Of a DNA stretch of 23,688 bases, positions 7,423-13,794 are shown in pieces; the first letter of the stretch is position 1, and the number at the start of each line of letters is the position of its first letter. Source of the stretch: JACRGC01 sp035288785 (GTDB lineage: Archaea > Micrarchaeota > Micrarchaeia > Norongarragalinales > SBBD01). The notes beneath the pieces were generated by a model. It saw nothing but the letters and a program-made list of their open reading frames with translations. It made no database searches and was not told where the DNA came from. The stretch covers positions 1-23,688 of the forward strand of contig DATDZF010000085.1 in NCBI GenBank assembly GCA_035288785.1, written 5' to 3'. The translations under genes were made by a program, and so were the position numbers.

Positions 7423-8166
7423 ATGGAATTCAGATCCGAAGTTATTGAAATAAGGCCGTATTTGGATAAGCGCGCCTCGCCGGATGTGCATAGCGCAATC
7501 TACAAACTTAAAATCCCGGATGGGCTGGATTTCAGCTTCAAGGCCGGCCAGTTCGTCCAGCTCTCAATGGACGATTTCAAATTGAGGGGGAACCCAAACC
7601 TTCCCAAATGGACATCGTATTCCGTAGCTTCCGGTGAGGGGGAGAAAGGGGCGTTGGAGTTTGCGATAAGGCTGCTCGACTCGCCGGGATTCACCAATCA
7701 CCTCAAAACCCATTGCGTTGTTGGCTCCAAAATAAATGTAAGGGGGCCTTTTGGGGTATTCACAATTAAACAGGAGGCGAAAAGGTTGATTTACATAGGA
7801 ACCGGCACAGGTGTTGCGCCCCTGCTCTGCCACATTCGCACTTTGCTCAAAACGGGCTCAACCATCCCAATAACATTGTTTTTCGGCTTCAAGAACCCCG
7901 ATGTTTACCTTTTCAGGGAGGAACTGGAAAGGATGGCAAAGGAACATCCCAACTTCAGGCTTGAGCCCACAATCACAGACCTTGGAAGGGAGGATTGGCA
8001 GGGAAGGATGGGGATTTTCCATGATTTTTTCCCGACGTACAATTTCGAGGGGAAGGAGGAAACGGATGTGTTCATATGCGGCAACCCGAAGATGGTCGAG
8101 GATGTAAAGACGATTTTGCCCCAAATAGGCTTTAAGGCGGAAAATATACATATTGAGCCGTGGTGA
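7423..8166 (+). CDS. Ferredoxin-NADP reductase-like FAD/NAD(P)-binding oxidoreductase
   Basis: 247 residues in the two-domain FNR fold. AGQFVQLS (41-48) and WTSYSVAS (63-70) belong to the FAD barrel. IGTGTGVAPLL (125-135) and CGNPKMVEDV (219-228) belong to the NAD(P) domain. The chain ends in Trp, as many FNRs end in an aromatic residue over the flavin. It should move electrons between a pyridine nucleotide and a one-electron carrier. The 2Fe-2S cysteine cluster of hydrogenase gamma subunits (HydG) and PyrK is absent, and the usual Arg of RxYS is Thr. Upstream in-frame starts would lengthen the N-terminus by up to 29 residues but fall outside the fold. It may serve the hydrogenase 5 kb away; that is inference. 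Confidence 0.85.
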   Translation: MEFRSEVIEIRPYLDKRASPDVHSAIYKLKIPDGLDFSFKAGQFVQLSMDDFKLRGNPNLPKWTSYSVASGEGEKGALEFAIRLLDSPGFTNHLKTHCVVGSKINVRGPFGVFTIKQEAKRLIYIGTGTGVAPLLCHIRTLLKTGSTIPITLFFGFKNPDVYLFREELERMAKEHPNFRLEPTITDLGREDWQGRMGIFHDFFPTYNFEGKEETDVFICGNPKMVEDVKTILPQIGFKAENIHIEPW

Positions 8167-8248
8167 AGAAATATTGGTTGTGGGCAATAGTCACTAAAAA
8201 GGAATGGGAGAACATCACGCTTTATGCTGAAATTATTAGGTGGTTAAA

Positions 8249-8332
8249 ATGAAGGCCAAGAAAACAAGGAAGGACAAGAAGGAGAAAATGGAAGGCAAGG
8301 AGGAGTGCTGCGGCCATTGCAGCTGCTGCTAA
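8249..8332 (+). CDS. 27-residue Lys-rich microprotein with Cys-rich tail
   Basis: AGGTGG five bases before the ATG is one of the strongest ribosome sites in the window. The frame reads MKAKKTRKDKKEKMEGKE and then ECCGHCSCC before a TAA: five Cys and one His in the last nine residues. A basic, unstructured arm plus a Cys-rich knot suggests a soft-metal binder, metallothionein-like in composition but much shorter than known ones. No homologue comes to mind. The gene lies just outside the metal island and ends two bases from a convergent small frame. Confidence 0.6.
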   Translation: MKAKKTRKDKKEKMEGKEECCGHCSCC

Positions 8333-8334
8333 CT

Positions 8335-8457
8335 TCACTTTTTCCTTTTCGGCTTTTCATTCCTAGGAAGGGCTCTCCTTTTCCCCTCAAGCGCGCGCTT
8401 AAGCTGCCCAATGGTGAAGCCGACCTTCCTTTTTATCCTCGGAACCCAAGTATGCAT
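8335..8457 (-). CDS. Possible 40-residue basic microprotein
   Basis: The frame begins MHTWVPRIKRKVGFTIGQLK and ends in a run of Lys and Arg. About half of the residues in the second half are basic, so RNA or DNA contact is possible. GGGTG lies seven bases before the ATG, the spacing used elsewhere here, and an AT-rich TTTAATATTTG on the minus strand (about 8486-8496) could be its TATA box. I do not recognise it. It converges with the 27-residue gene. Confidence 0.4.
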   Translation of the reverse strand: MHTWVPRIKRKVGFTIGQLKRALEGKRRALPRNEKPKRKK

Positions 8458-8536
8458 AATGTTACACCCAATCCCCTAGGGAGGCAAATATTAAATTGCA
8501 GTGTAAAGTTGAGCCTGACAAAGGTAATAAAAATAA

Positions 8537-9277
8537 TCAATCAAATTCGTGCGCCTTCTGCTTCGCATTTCGGATGTGCCTTTGGGTGCTCTGGCGCCTG
8601 ATGGCATAACGATCCGCAAAGTCCTCCTCGGAATTTGAATTTGCCGCGGCTGCGAGGCGCGCGATCGGGGAAAAAAGCAGGAGTATCGAACTCGTGGTTT
8701 TGAGAAGTGGCGCCCTCCTCCCGACATGGTTCAATTCGTGCAAAAGCACCGCCTCAAGCTCCTTCCTCGTGAAGGTCTCGATCATTCCCACTGAAACAAA
8801 AATGGCAGCGCTGAGGCCGGAGATGCTGAAGGCGATCGGCTTTTGGGAATCGAGTATCCGGATTGACGGGGTTCTGATGCCCAATTTCCGCGCTTCCGTC
8901 CTAAGGAAAGCATCGAACTGGCCCGTCCTGCGGGTGCCGAGCATGAAGAACTGCGGAAGCAGAAGTGAACCGATTGCCAGGGAGAGCAATATCGAGATAG
9001 GCAGCAACAGGAGGCCATACCTGGCAATGGTGACAGGGCAGCCAAGGCCCACGGAAATGCAGGAGAGGCTGGAGGCAAGGAGGATCGCGGGGAAGGAGAT
9101 GAGCGATAGGTGCGAATATATCAATAAAAGGCGTGGTCGGAAGCCAAGTGAGCTGTCCCTGAGCTTGTAAATGATGAGAAGCGCAAGCATAAGGGACAGG
9201 AGGGAAAAGGCGACGTTCGTCGGGTTCCCAATGAACGCGGATATGCCGAATATCAGATGATCCCACATTTCGAACAT
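8537..9277 (-). CDS. M56 (BlaR1-like) membrane zinc metallopeptidase
   Basis: 246 residues. Three or four membrane helices come first (about 8-36, 48-80, 86-112), then a cytoplasmic peptidase segment with LLHELNHVGRRAP (HExxH at 180-184), another hydrophobic stretch (194-212) and SEEDFADRYA (216-225), which supplies the Glu ligand and the ExxAD motif of M48/M56 peptidases. In bacteria M56 proteins cleave BlaI-type repressors when a signal is sensed. The repressor gene lies 42 bases upstream on the same strand, so this is a BlaI-BlaR1-type pair. Unlike BlaR1, no large external sensor domain is present. Sensing would have to come from the helices or from a loop near C73/C80 (SCISVGLGC). The role in metal sensing is inferred from neighbours. 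Confidence 0.8.
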   Translation of the reverse strand: MFEMWDHLIFGISAFIGNPTNVAFSLLSLMLALLIIYKLRDSSLGFRPRLLLIYSHLSLISFPAILLASSLSCISVGLGCPVTIARYGLLLLPISILLSLAIGSLLLPQFFMLGTRRTGQFDAFLRTEARKLGIRTPSIRILDSQKPIAFSISGLSAAIFVSVGMIETFTRKELEAVLLHELNHVGRRAPLLKTTSSILLLFSPIARLAAAANSNSEEDFADRYAIRRQSTQRHIRNAKQKAHEFD

Positions 9278-9319
9278 GTAATATTTTTGGCACCCCTACA
9301 ATATATACATTGCGAAACG

Positions 9320-9688
9320 CTACTTCCCGTATTTTTCGTCGAAATAGCTGACTGCGGATGGCCCGAAGCGCTCGATCAGCTTGTCGACAGCCTGCTGCAC
9401 GACCGATTTCTCGAACTCCTGCTTGCTCTGCCTTGCGGAATATATGTAGTGTATGCCGCCCCTGCCGGTGTTGATGCGCCGATTCACCAATTTCTTCTGG
9501 AAGAGCCTATCTAGGCTCACGGCAACCGAGGTCAGTGCATACCTGCCGCGAAGCTTCTTGTGGAGGTCCCTTACCGTAAGCTCGCCAGCCCCCCAAAGCT
9601 TCCCTATAACGTCGGATTCTAGGGGCGAGAGGACAGTGTCGGCTGCCACGGTGCCTTTCCCGAAATCAAATTTCTTCAATTTTACCAT
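9320..9688 (-). CDS. BlaI/MecI/CopY-family winged-helix repressor
   Basis: 122 residues. LSPLESDVIGKLWGAGELTV (21-40), then HKKLRGRYALTSVAVSLDRL and LVNRRINTGRGGIHYIYSA, is the winged helix of the BlaI/MecI/CopY family, followed by the C-terminal dimerisation helices. Members bind palindromes with TACA/TGTA cores as dimers. Such a palindrome (9771-9793) lies over the promoter of the divergent metal cluster, and a related half-site (9731-9739) lies beside this gene's own TATA box. Control is therefore likely both on itself and on the cluster. CopY-type C-terminal CxC metal hooks are not present, so release probably depends on cleavage by the M56 peptidase downstream. The transcript should be leaderless. 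Confidence 0.85.
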   Translation of the reverse strand: MVKLKKFDFGKGTVAADTVLSPLESDVIGKLWGAGELTVRDLHKKLRGRYALTSVAVSLDRLFQKKLVNRRINTGRGGIHYIYSARQSKQEFEKSVVQQAVDKLIERFGPSAVSYFDEKYGK

Positions 9689-9710
9689 GCCATTATTACT
9701 ATTTACCCTC

Positions 9711-9718
9711 TATATAAG
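9711..9718 (-). promoter_or_regulatory. TATA box of the repressor gene
   Basis: CTTATATA on the minus strand is centred about 26 bases before the ATG at 9688. This is the spacing of a leaderless archaeal promoter. Confidence 0.65.
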
Positions 9719-9755
9719 TCTTTCGATAATTGTAAAGCTTTTCACTAAATAGAAA

Positions 9756-9765
9756 GATATATAAA
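9756..9765 (+). promoter_or_regulatory. TATA box of the metal-handling cluster
   Basis: GATATATAAA on the plus strand predicts transcription from about 9787, inside the palindrome. The mRNA leader would then be about 70 bases. Confidence 0.65.
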
Positions 9766-9770
9766 TCCTT

Positions 9771-9793
9771 AGCTTTACATAATTTGTAAAGCT
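9771..9793. promoter_or_regulatory. Operator: perfect 9-5-9 palindrome
   Basis: AGCTTTACA (9771-9779) and TGTAAAGCT (9785-9793) are exact inverse complements around TAATT. The TTTACA/TGTAAA cores resemble BlaI/MecI/CopY operators. The site covers the predicted transcription start of the plus-strand cluster, so a bound repressor would block initiation. The divergent BlaI-type gene is the obvious binder. Confidence 0.8.
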
Positions 9794-9854
9794 TTTCAAT
9801 GGCTAAATAGATGGATGCCAAGGGAAGCGCACATTCGAAATGAGGTGGGAGGAT

Positions 9855-10706
9855 ATGGATTCAGAAACGGGGCGTCATGAACATAGGAAGGAGGACGGGC
9901 TGCCGATGGCTCAGTACGCGCTGATTATCGCATTGGTTGGGCTGATGGCCTTCAACCAGTTCCAACTTGGAAATCTTGCAGCGGCGAATTCCGACCATTA
10001 TTCCAAGATGGTGCTGGCGGCATCCTCAACCCAAAGGCTGGAAACCGCAAGTGCGCCAGCAGCGGGCGCGGCTCCATTGTCACAGGCAGCTGCGGCACCG
10101 CAAGCGGCAACCCAGCAAATCCAGACGGGGGCAGCGGCGCCGGCCCAGATTGACCTGCAGACAATTGCTGATAAGGTGATTCCCAAGGGCGTGCCAACAA
10201 TTTATGGACCTGAGCTCAAGGTGACTTTCGACGACCCAATAACTTCCATGGCAATCCTGGCAAAACTCGATGACGGCAACGGCATGGCGGATGCCACGAT
10301 GAATGCAAGGTACGTCAAAATCGCCTCAATGATCGCATGCGAATACTGCTGCGGGGCTACAACACTCGTTGCCAGCGGGGGGCAGGCGGCATGCGGCTGC
10401 GCCCATTCCTATGCAATGAGGGGGCTTGCTAAATACCTCATTTCGAAGCACGGCAAGGAGTTCACCGACGACCAGATACTTGCAGAGCTTGGGAAATGGA
10501 AGACGATGTTCTTCCCCAAGCAGCACCTTCTGAAAGCGGTGGAATTCGCGAATGCGGGCAAGGACATCAACACCATTGACCTGACCTCGAATAAATTCAG
10601 GGGTTTCAAAGCGGCTGCAGCTGCGCCTGCGACATCCAGCGGGGCTGCCAGCGGCTCGGGGGTTTCGGGCATAGCGAACCTGCCGAATATGGTGGGAGGC
10701 TGCTGA
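9855..10706 (+). CDS. Membrane-anchored CEYCC/CGC protein with C-terminal NLPNMVGGC
   Basis: About 283 residues. Charged cytoplasmic start (1-16), one membrane helix (about 19-36), a long Ala/Gln/Pro linker (50-100), a folded domain (about 103-250) and a second Ala/Ser/Gly linker ending in IANLPNMVGGC. The domain holds CEYCCG (162-167) and ACGCAH (179-184), followed by the helical stretches AMRGLAKYLISKHGKEFTDD and GKWKTMFFPKQ. The Cys pattern recalls PCYCGC-motif proteins (PF13798), of unknown role. A soft-metal or redox function outside the membrane is likely. I chose the ATG at 9855 because AGGTG lies seven bases before it; an ATG at 9840 overlaps that site. It is the first gene of the cluster under the palindrome operator. 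The gene at 11277 shares its N-terminal plan and last 11 residues. Confidence 0.75.
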   Translation: MDSETGRHEHRKEDGLPMAQYALIIALVGLMAFNQFQLGNLAAANSDHYSKMVLAASSTQRLETASAPAAGAAPLSQAAAAPQAATQQIQTGAAAPAQIDLQTIADKVIPKGVPTIYGPELKVTFDDPITSMAILAKLDDGNGMADATMNARYVKIASMIACEYCCGATTLVASGGQAACGCAHSYAMRGLAKYLISKHGKEFTDDQILAELGKWKTMFFPKQHLLKAVEFANAGKDINTIDLTSNKFRGFKAAAAAPATSSGAASGSGVSGIANLPNMVGGC

Positions 10707-10709
10707 GAA

Positions 10710-10739
10710 AATGCGGAAGGAGCCTCCTTGCATTTTTTT
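10710..10739 (+). terminator. Hairpin plus T-run after the first cluster gene
   Basis: AATGC and AAGGA pair with TCCTT and GCATT around a GCC loop, with GG bulged, and seven T follow. It looks like an intrinsic terminator and could set a lower transcript level for the genes downstream. A TATA-like AATATAAATAA (10751-10761) just after it could restart transcription. Confidence 0.6.
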
Positions 10740-10786
10740 GGATAATTTGGGAATATAAATAAAATGGTTTTCGAAAGGTGGTGAAA

Positions 10787-11185
10787 ATGGACAGATCTGT
10801 ATTGCTGGTTTTCGGTGCCTTGGTGCTCGTGGGCTTCACACTCGTGAATGCCGCAGGATCCCAAGGATGGAATAGGAATTCCATGGAGGGCAGGACGGGC
10901 GCCATGATGGATGCGATGCAGGCGAGCGGCATTTCCCATGAGGAGATGCACAAAGCGATGCATGCCAATAGTGGAGAGCTGCCAAGAGCAGAAAGCTCTG
11001 CGCACGGCCAGATGCATGCGAAGATGCATAATGGAGTGAGTGGGGAAGCCCGCGGGGAAATGCACGCGGCAATGCACGGGAATGCGGACGCCGGCGTTTC
11101 ACATGCCGAACTGCACGAAAGGATGCACGGCGAAAAACTGTCCGAGGAGGAACTCGAGGAACACTGTGGCGGCATGGAAAAATAG
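10787..11185 (+). CDS. Exported Met-His repeat protein, probable copper binder
   Basis: 132 residues. A signal-type helix (4-22, ending VNAAG) is followed by a hydrophilic, helical chain. Four MH pairs-of-pairs occur: MHKAMH (54-59), MHAKMH (76-81), MHAAMH (92-97) and LHERMH (109-114). Each puts Met-His four residues apart on one face of a helix, and the units are spaced about 16-22 residues apart. One Cys stands near the end (HCGG, 127). Met and His clusters of this kind bind Cu+/Cu2+ or Ag+ in exported proteins. I do not recognise a named family. AGGTGG five bases before the ATG decides the start. It lies between the two proteins that share the VGGC ending. Confidence 0.7.
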   Translation: MDRSVLLVFGALVLVGFTLVNAAGSQGWNRNSMEGRTGAMMDAMQASGISHEEMHKAMHANSGELPRAESSAHGQMHAKMHNGVSGEARGEMHAAMHGNADAGVSHAELHERMHGEKLSEEELEEHCGGMEK

Positions 11186-11276
11186 GGGCAAGGGGATTCG
11201 GGGACAGCTAATGCATTCCCTGAAAATCCGGTCTTTTGGAATATGGTAAAAAAATGGTTTTATGTAGGTGGTTGTA

Positions 11277-11627
11277 ATGGAAAAGACGATGTTGTTGAAT
11301 GTGATCCTGGGGCTCATGCTCCTGGTCACCGGGATGCAGGCATTTCAGCTCAATACCTTGAATTCCGCATACGTGAAATTTCCGAGCATGCAGGCGAGCA
11401 CGCAGCAGATCTCCACCGGCAGCGCCCTTTCTGCTTTACCGCAGGGGAACAGCCAGGCGGATGCCGAGTACGAGAAAATGATGGACGAGATGCATCCGGG
11501 CTGGAGGGAGCAGCAGGGAATCGCCCCTAAGCCGGCAGGCGGGGCAGCCGCACCGCAAACAGGCGCCCAGCAGGCGCCAGCAATCAATGCCATCGCGAAC
11601 CTCCCCAACATGGTTGGAGGATGCTAG
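11277..11627 (+). CDS. Short paralogue with C-terminal NLPNMVGGC
   Basis: 116 residues. One membrane helix (about 4-24), then FQLNTLNSAY, STQQISTG (41-48), a short charged segment YEKMMDEMHPGW (65-76), an Ala/Pro/Gln linker and the end AIANLPNMVGGC. The protein at 9855 has FQLGNLAAANS after its helix, ATQQIQTG in its linker and IANLPNMVGGC at its end. The two therefore share all but the Cys-rich core, which is missing here. The only Cys is the last residue. MMxxMH could bind copper. AGGTGG five bases before the ATG sets the start. No known family is recognised; the pairing suggests a shared partner or shared processing of the C-terminus. Confidence 0.7.
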   Translation: MEKTMLLNVILGLMLLVTGMQAFQLNTLNSAYVKFPSMQASTQQISTGSALSALPQGNSQADAEYEKMMDEMHPGWREQQGIAPKPAGGAAAPQTGAQQAPAINAIANLPNMVGGC

Positions 11628-11678
11628 GATAGGATCGGGGGAAGCTAACCCGCTAAAATTGATCGAAGGTGAATTACC

Positions 11679-12242
11679 ATGAAAGGATTAGCCCTTGGAA
11701 TATTCATTGCAATTCTGATGTTCCAACTCGGCCCTGCCAATGCAACTGACTTGAAAACCGCGGTCATTTACAAGAACGAGGCATGCGGGCACTGTTCCCC
11801 CTACCTCGATAAGCTTCTGCCTGTTTTGGCGGGTTTTGGATATGCGCCCGAAATAAAGGATTTCATCAACTCGCCGGAAACACGCAGCGAGATGGCGGAG
11901 GTGCAGGGAAGGTTCGGTGTCCCATTGCAATACCAAGGGCACATGCTCACAATCCTCGATGGGAAATACCTGCTCGAAGGGCACGTGCCAATCGCGGCAG
12001 TTGAAAGGTTGCTAAAAACCCCATCAGAAGGGCCAGTCATCCTCTACCAGGATTCGATGGGCGAAACGGAAACATTTTTCCTGATTAAGGACGGGAATGC
12101 CATTGAATGCGCAGAAGACCCGAACACACCAGCGACCCTCTGCAACTTGGCCTCTACCCGGCCTTCTTCATTCCCCGACTGGGCGCTGCCTTTGCTTATT
12201 GTTGCGGCACCGGTCCTTTTGATCGCAAGATACGGGTTTTGA
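11679..12242 (+). CDS. DUF411-like thioredoxin-fold protein, exported and membrane-anchored
   Basis: 187 residues. Signal segment (1-20), a thioredoxin-like core starting TAVIYKNEACGHCSPYLDKL with CGHC at 36-39, then RFGVPLQYQGHMLTILDGKY and LLEGHVPIAAVERLL, and a C-terminal membrane helix (about 169-184). The GH...DG...EGHVP wording is that of DUF411 (PF04214), metal-associated exported proteins, while CGHC is also a good dithiol active site. A second Cys pair (144, 155) may form a disulfide. It could hand copper or electrons to the neighbouring exported proteins. The CcdA-like gene begins two bases after its stop, so the two are probably translated together. AGGTGA lies seven bases before the ATG. 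Confidence 0.7.
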   Translation: MKGLALGIFIAILMFQLGPANATDLKTAVIYKNEACGHCSPYLDKLLPVLAGFGYAPEIKDFINSPETRSEMAEVQGRFGVPLQYQGHMLTILDGKYLLEGHVPIAAVERLLKTPSEGPVILYQDSMGETETFFLIKDGNAIECAEDPNTPATLCNLASTRPSSFPDWALPLLIVAAPVLLIARYGF

Positions 12243-12244
12243 AT

Positions 12245-12991
12245 ATGAAAATCCCAACCATTGCGTTTCAATTGTCCTTGCTTCTTTCTTCCGTCAGTGC
12301 CTCGGCACCCCTAATGGACCTCTCCGCACTGCTCCCCATAGTTGTTACCTCTGGTTTCCTGGACGGGATACATCCGTGCGGGCTGGCGGTGCTGTTCTTC
12401 TTCATTGCCCTTCTGCTTTCAATGAACAGGAGCCGGAACGAGATGCTGCTTATCGGGGGCGCGTACATTATTGGGGTTTTCATCGCATATTTCCTGATCG
12501 GCGTTGGCATCCTGAAAGTGTTCACGTTCTTCCCAGCGCATTTCATGGCCAAGTTGGGTGCAAGCTTGCTTATTCTCATTGGTGCGGTATCGCTTTGGGA
12601 AGGGTTGAGCGGAAGGAAGGCATTCAAAATCCCATCAGTTTCGAGGGGATGGATTGACGATTGGCTGCGAAAATCGACGCTTACAGCGGCATTGGTCGCA
12701 GGGTTCATAGTGGGGGTTTGCGCCTTTCCATGCGCCGGCGGGATCTATGTCGCAATCCTGGGCCTGCTCGCATCCAAATTCGCATTCTGGGAGGGGCTGG
12801 GATACCTCGCGCTCTACAACCTGATGTTCGTGATGCCGCTCATTCTCGTATTGCTTTTTGCTACAAATTCAAAACTGCTTATGAAGATTGAGAAAATGGA
12901 GAAGGAGAATCGCAAGAAATTGAAGGTCGTATTAGGCTTGGGGATGGTCCTGCTAGGGGCATTCATCCTCTTCGGGGGCGTATTGCTATGA
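12245..12991 (+). CDS. ccdA: CcdA/DsbD-like thiol-disulfide membrane transporter
   Basis: 248 residues, six or seven membrane helices. GIHPCGLAVLFFF (41-53) and GVCAFPCAGGIY (157-168) hold the paired cysteines C45 and C163 that, in CcdA and the DsbD beta domain, carry electrons from cytoplasmic thioredoxin across the membrane. C159 is extra. The first 20 residues look like a signal or another helix. The likely acceptor is the CGHC protein encoded two bases upstream. The next gene overlaps its stop by ATGA. An open frame reaching back to 12107 is only the antiparallel frame inside the previous gene; the ATG at 12245 fits the family start. Confidence 0.85.
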   Translation: MKIPTIAFQLSLLLSSVSASAPLMDLSALLPIVVTSGFLDGIHPCGLAVLFFFIALLLSMNRSRNEMLLIGGAYIIGVFIAYFLIGVGILKVFTFFPAHFMAKLGASLLILIGAVSLWEGLSGRKAFKIPSVSRGWIDDWLRKSTLTAALVAGFIVGVCAFPCAGGIYVAILGLLASKFAFWEGLGYLALYNLMFVMPLILVLLFATNSKLLMKIEKMEKENRKKLKVVLGLGMVLLGAFILFGGVLL

Positions 12992-13119
12992 CGGTATGCT
13001 CAAACTGCGGAAAACCGTTCCTAGACTGCTGCGAGGACCGGGATCGTTGCGCGGAATGCATAAAGAAATCGGTGCGCGCCAAGGTACAGGAATACAGCGA
13101 AAAAAGGGCAGGCAGCTGA
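12988..13119 (+). CDS. 43-residue zinc-ribbon-like microprotein, coupled to ccdA
   Basis: The ATG overlaps the ccdA stop (ATGA), so translation is probably coupled. The chain has CSNCG (C4, C7), DCC (C14, C15) and CAEC (C21, C24), followed by a basic helix and a TGA. Two CxxC knuckles around a CC make a small treble-cleft or zinc-ribbon-like metal site. No signal sequence is present, so it should stay in the cytoplasm. It could be a cytoplasmic partner of the CcdA-like protein or a metal sensor. I do not recognise a family. Confidence 0.65.
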   Translation: MTVCSNCGKPFLDCCEDRDRCAECIKKSVRAKVQEYSEKRAGS

Positions 13120-13133
13120 AGTGGTGGTGAAAT

Positions 13134-13790
13134 ATGCCAATGAAATATGAGCGGAATGCAAGTTTGCCAAGAATCCACGCCAAGAGGGGGAAAGGCGATA
13201 TGGGGGGCGCCCTTGCCATGCATTCCCCCAATTCAATCCAATGGCTGGAGATTCATCCGGCTTTTGCAGGGCTTATGGCATTCTTGCTCATTTTCTTTTT
13301 CTATTTCGGGATCATAACGCTCGCAAACTCTTTTCCGCATGCCCTCCAGCAATTTTCACTCGATTGGCCGTGGATTGCGGCGCTCGCGACAGGATTGGGG
13401 CTGCAAGTCAAATTGCACCTGCAATTCAAGCATCTCATGCGAAGGAAAATGCTCAAATCCTCCGGGATGATGGCATCGGGGGGCATTTCGGGGACGGCAA
13501 TGGCCGCCTGCTGCGCGCATCACATTTCAGACGCGTTGCCATTCCTTGGGCTGGCGGGTGCGGCAGGTTTCCTGTTCGATTACCGCGAGGTTTTCCTGCT
13601 CTTCGGCGTGCTCTCGAATTCCGTGGGCATAATTTACCTCCTGAAAAAATACAGCGAATACGGCTTGGAGTCGGGAATGCCATTTGGCATCCAGGGCTAT
13701 TTCAAGGATCCGGAATCGCTAAATTTTTCCATTCTCGGCTCTGCGGCAATTTTCCTCTCATATGTAGCAAGGTTTTTCATAATCAGGTGA
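13134..13790 (+). CDS. Polytopic membrane protein with CCAHH motif
   Basis: 218 residues. About 40 soluble residues come first, then helices at about 44-64, 78-93, 113-125, 134-149, 152-170 and 198-216. MASGGISGTAMAACCAHHIS (113-132) places two Cys and two His together near a membrane boundary, an obvious soft-metal site. ALPFLGLAGAAGFLFDYREV follows it. Similar uncharacterised proteins occur beside copper genes in other archaea and bacteria as I remember them, but no function is known to me. GGTGGTGA before the ATG at 13134 sets the start; a later Met (28) would drop only the soluble part. It could be a metal channel or chaperone-receiving protein. Confidence 0.65.
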   Translation: MPMKYERNASLPRIHAKRGKGDMGGALAMHSPNSIQWLEIHPAFAGLMAFLLIFFFYFGIITLANSFPHALQQFSLDWPWIAALATGLGLQVKLHLQFKHLMRRKMLKSSGMMASGGISGTAMAACCAHHISDALPFLGLAGAAGFLFDYREVFLLFGVLSNSVGIIYLLKKYSEYGLESGMPFGIQGYFKDPESLNFSILGSAAIFLSYVARFFIIR

Positions 13791-13794
13791 TGTT

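Larger units (their letters stand above)
9730..9810. repeat. Direct repeat in the divergent repressor/metal-cluster promoter
   Basis: TTGTAAAGCTTTTCA occurs at 9730-9744 and again at 9784-9798. Each copy is followed by CTAAATAG, directly in the first (9745-9752) and after four bases in the second (9803-9810). Each copy contains the TGTAAAGCT half-site of the palindrome at 9771-9793, so the repeat probably marks two binding sites for the adjacent repressor. Confidence 0.75.

Noticed and set aside
10778..10786. GTG start for the Met-His protein
   Set aside because: It overlaps the AGGTGG ribosome site; the ATG at 10787 has proper spacing. The same applies to GTG starts at 11268 and 16228.
10409..11175. 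Two long minus-strand open frames, Cys/His/Ser-rich
   Set aside because: Antisense to the CEYCC and Met-His genes; the unusual composition comes from the ATG-CAT repeats on the other strand.
12107..12244. N-terminal extension of the CcdA-like gene
   Set aside because: Overlaps the DUF411-like gene out of frame; the ATG at 12245 gives the normal start.
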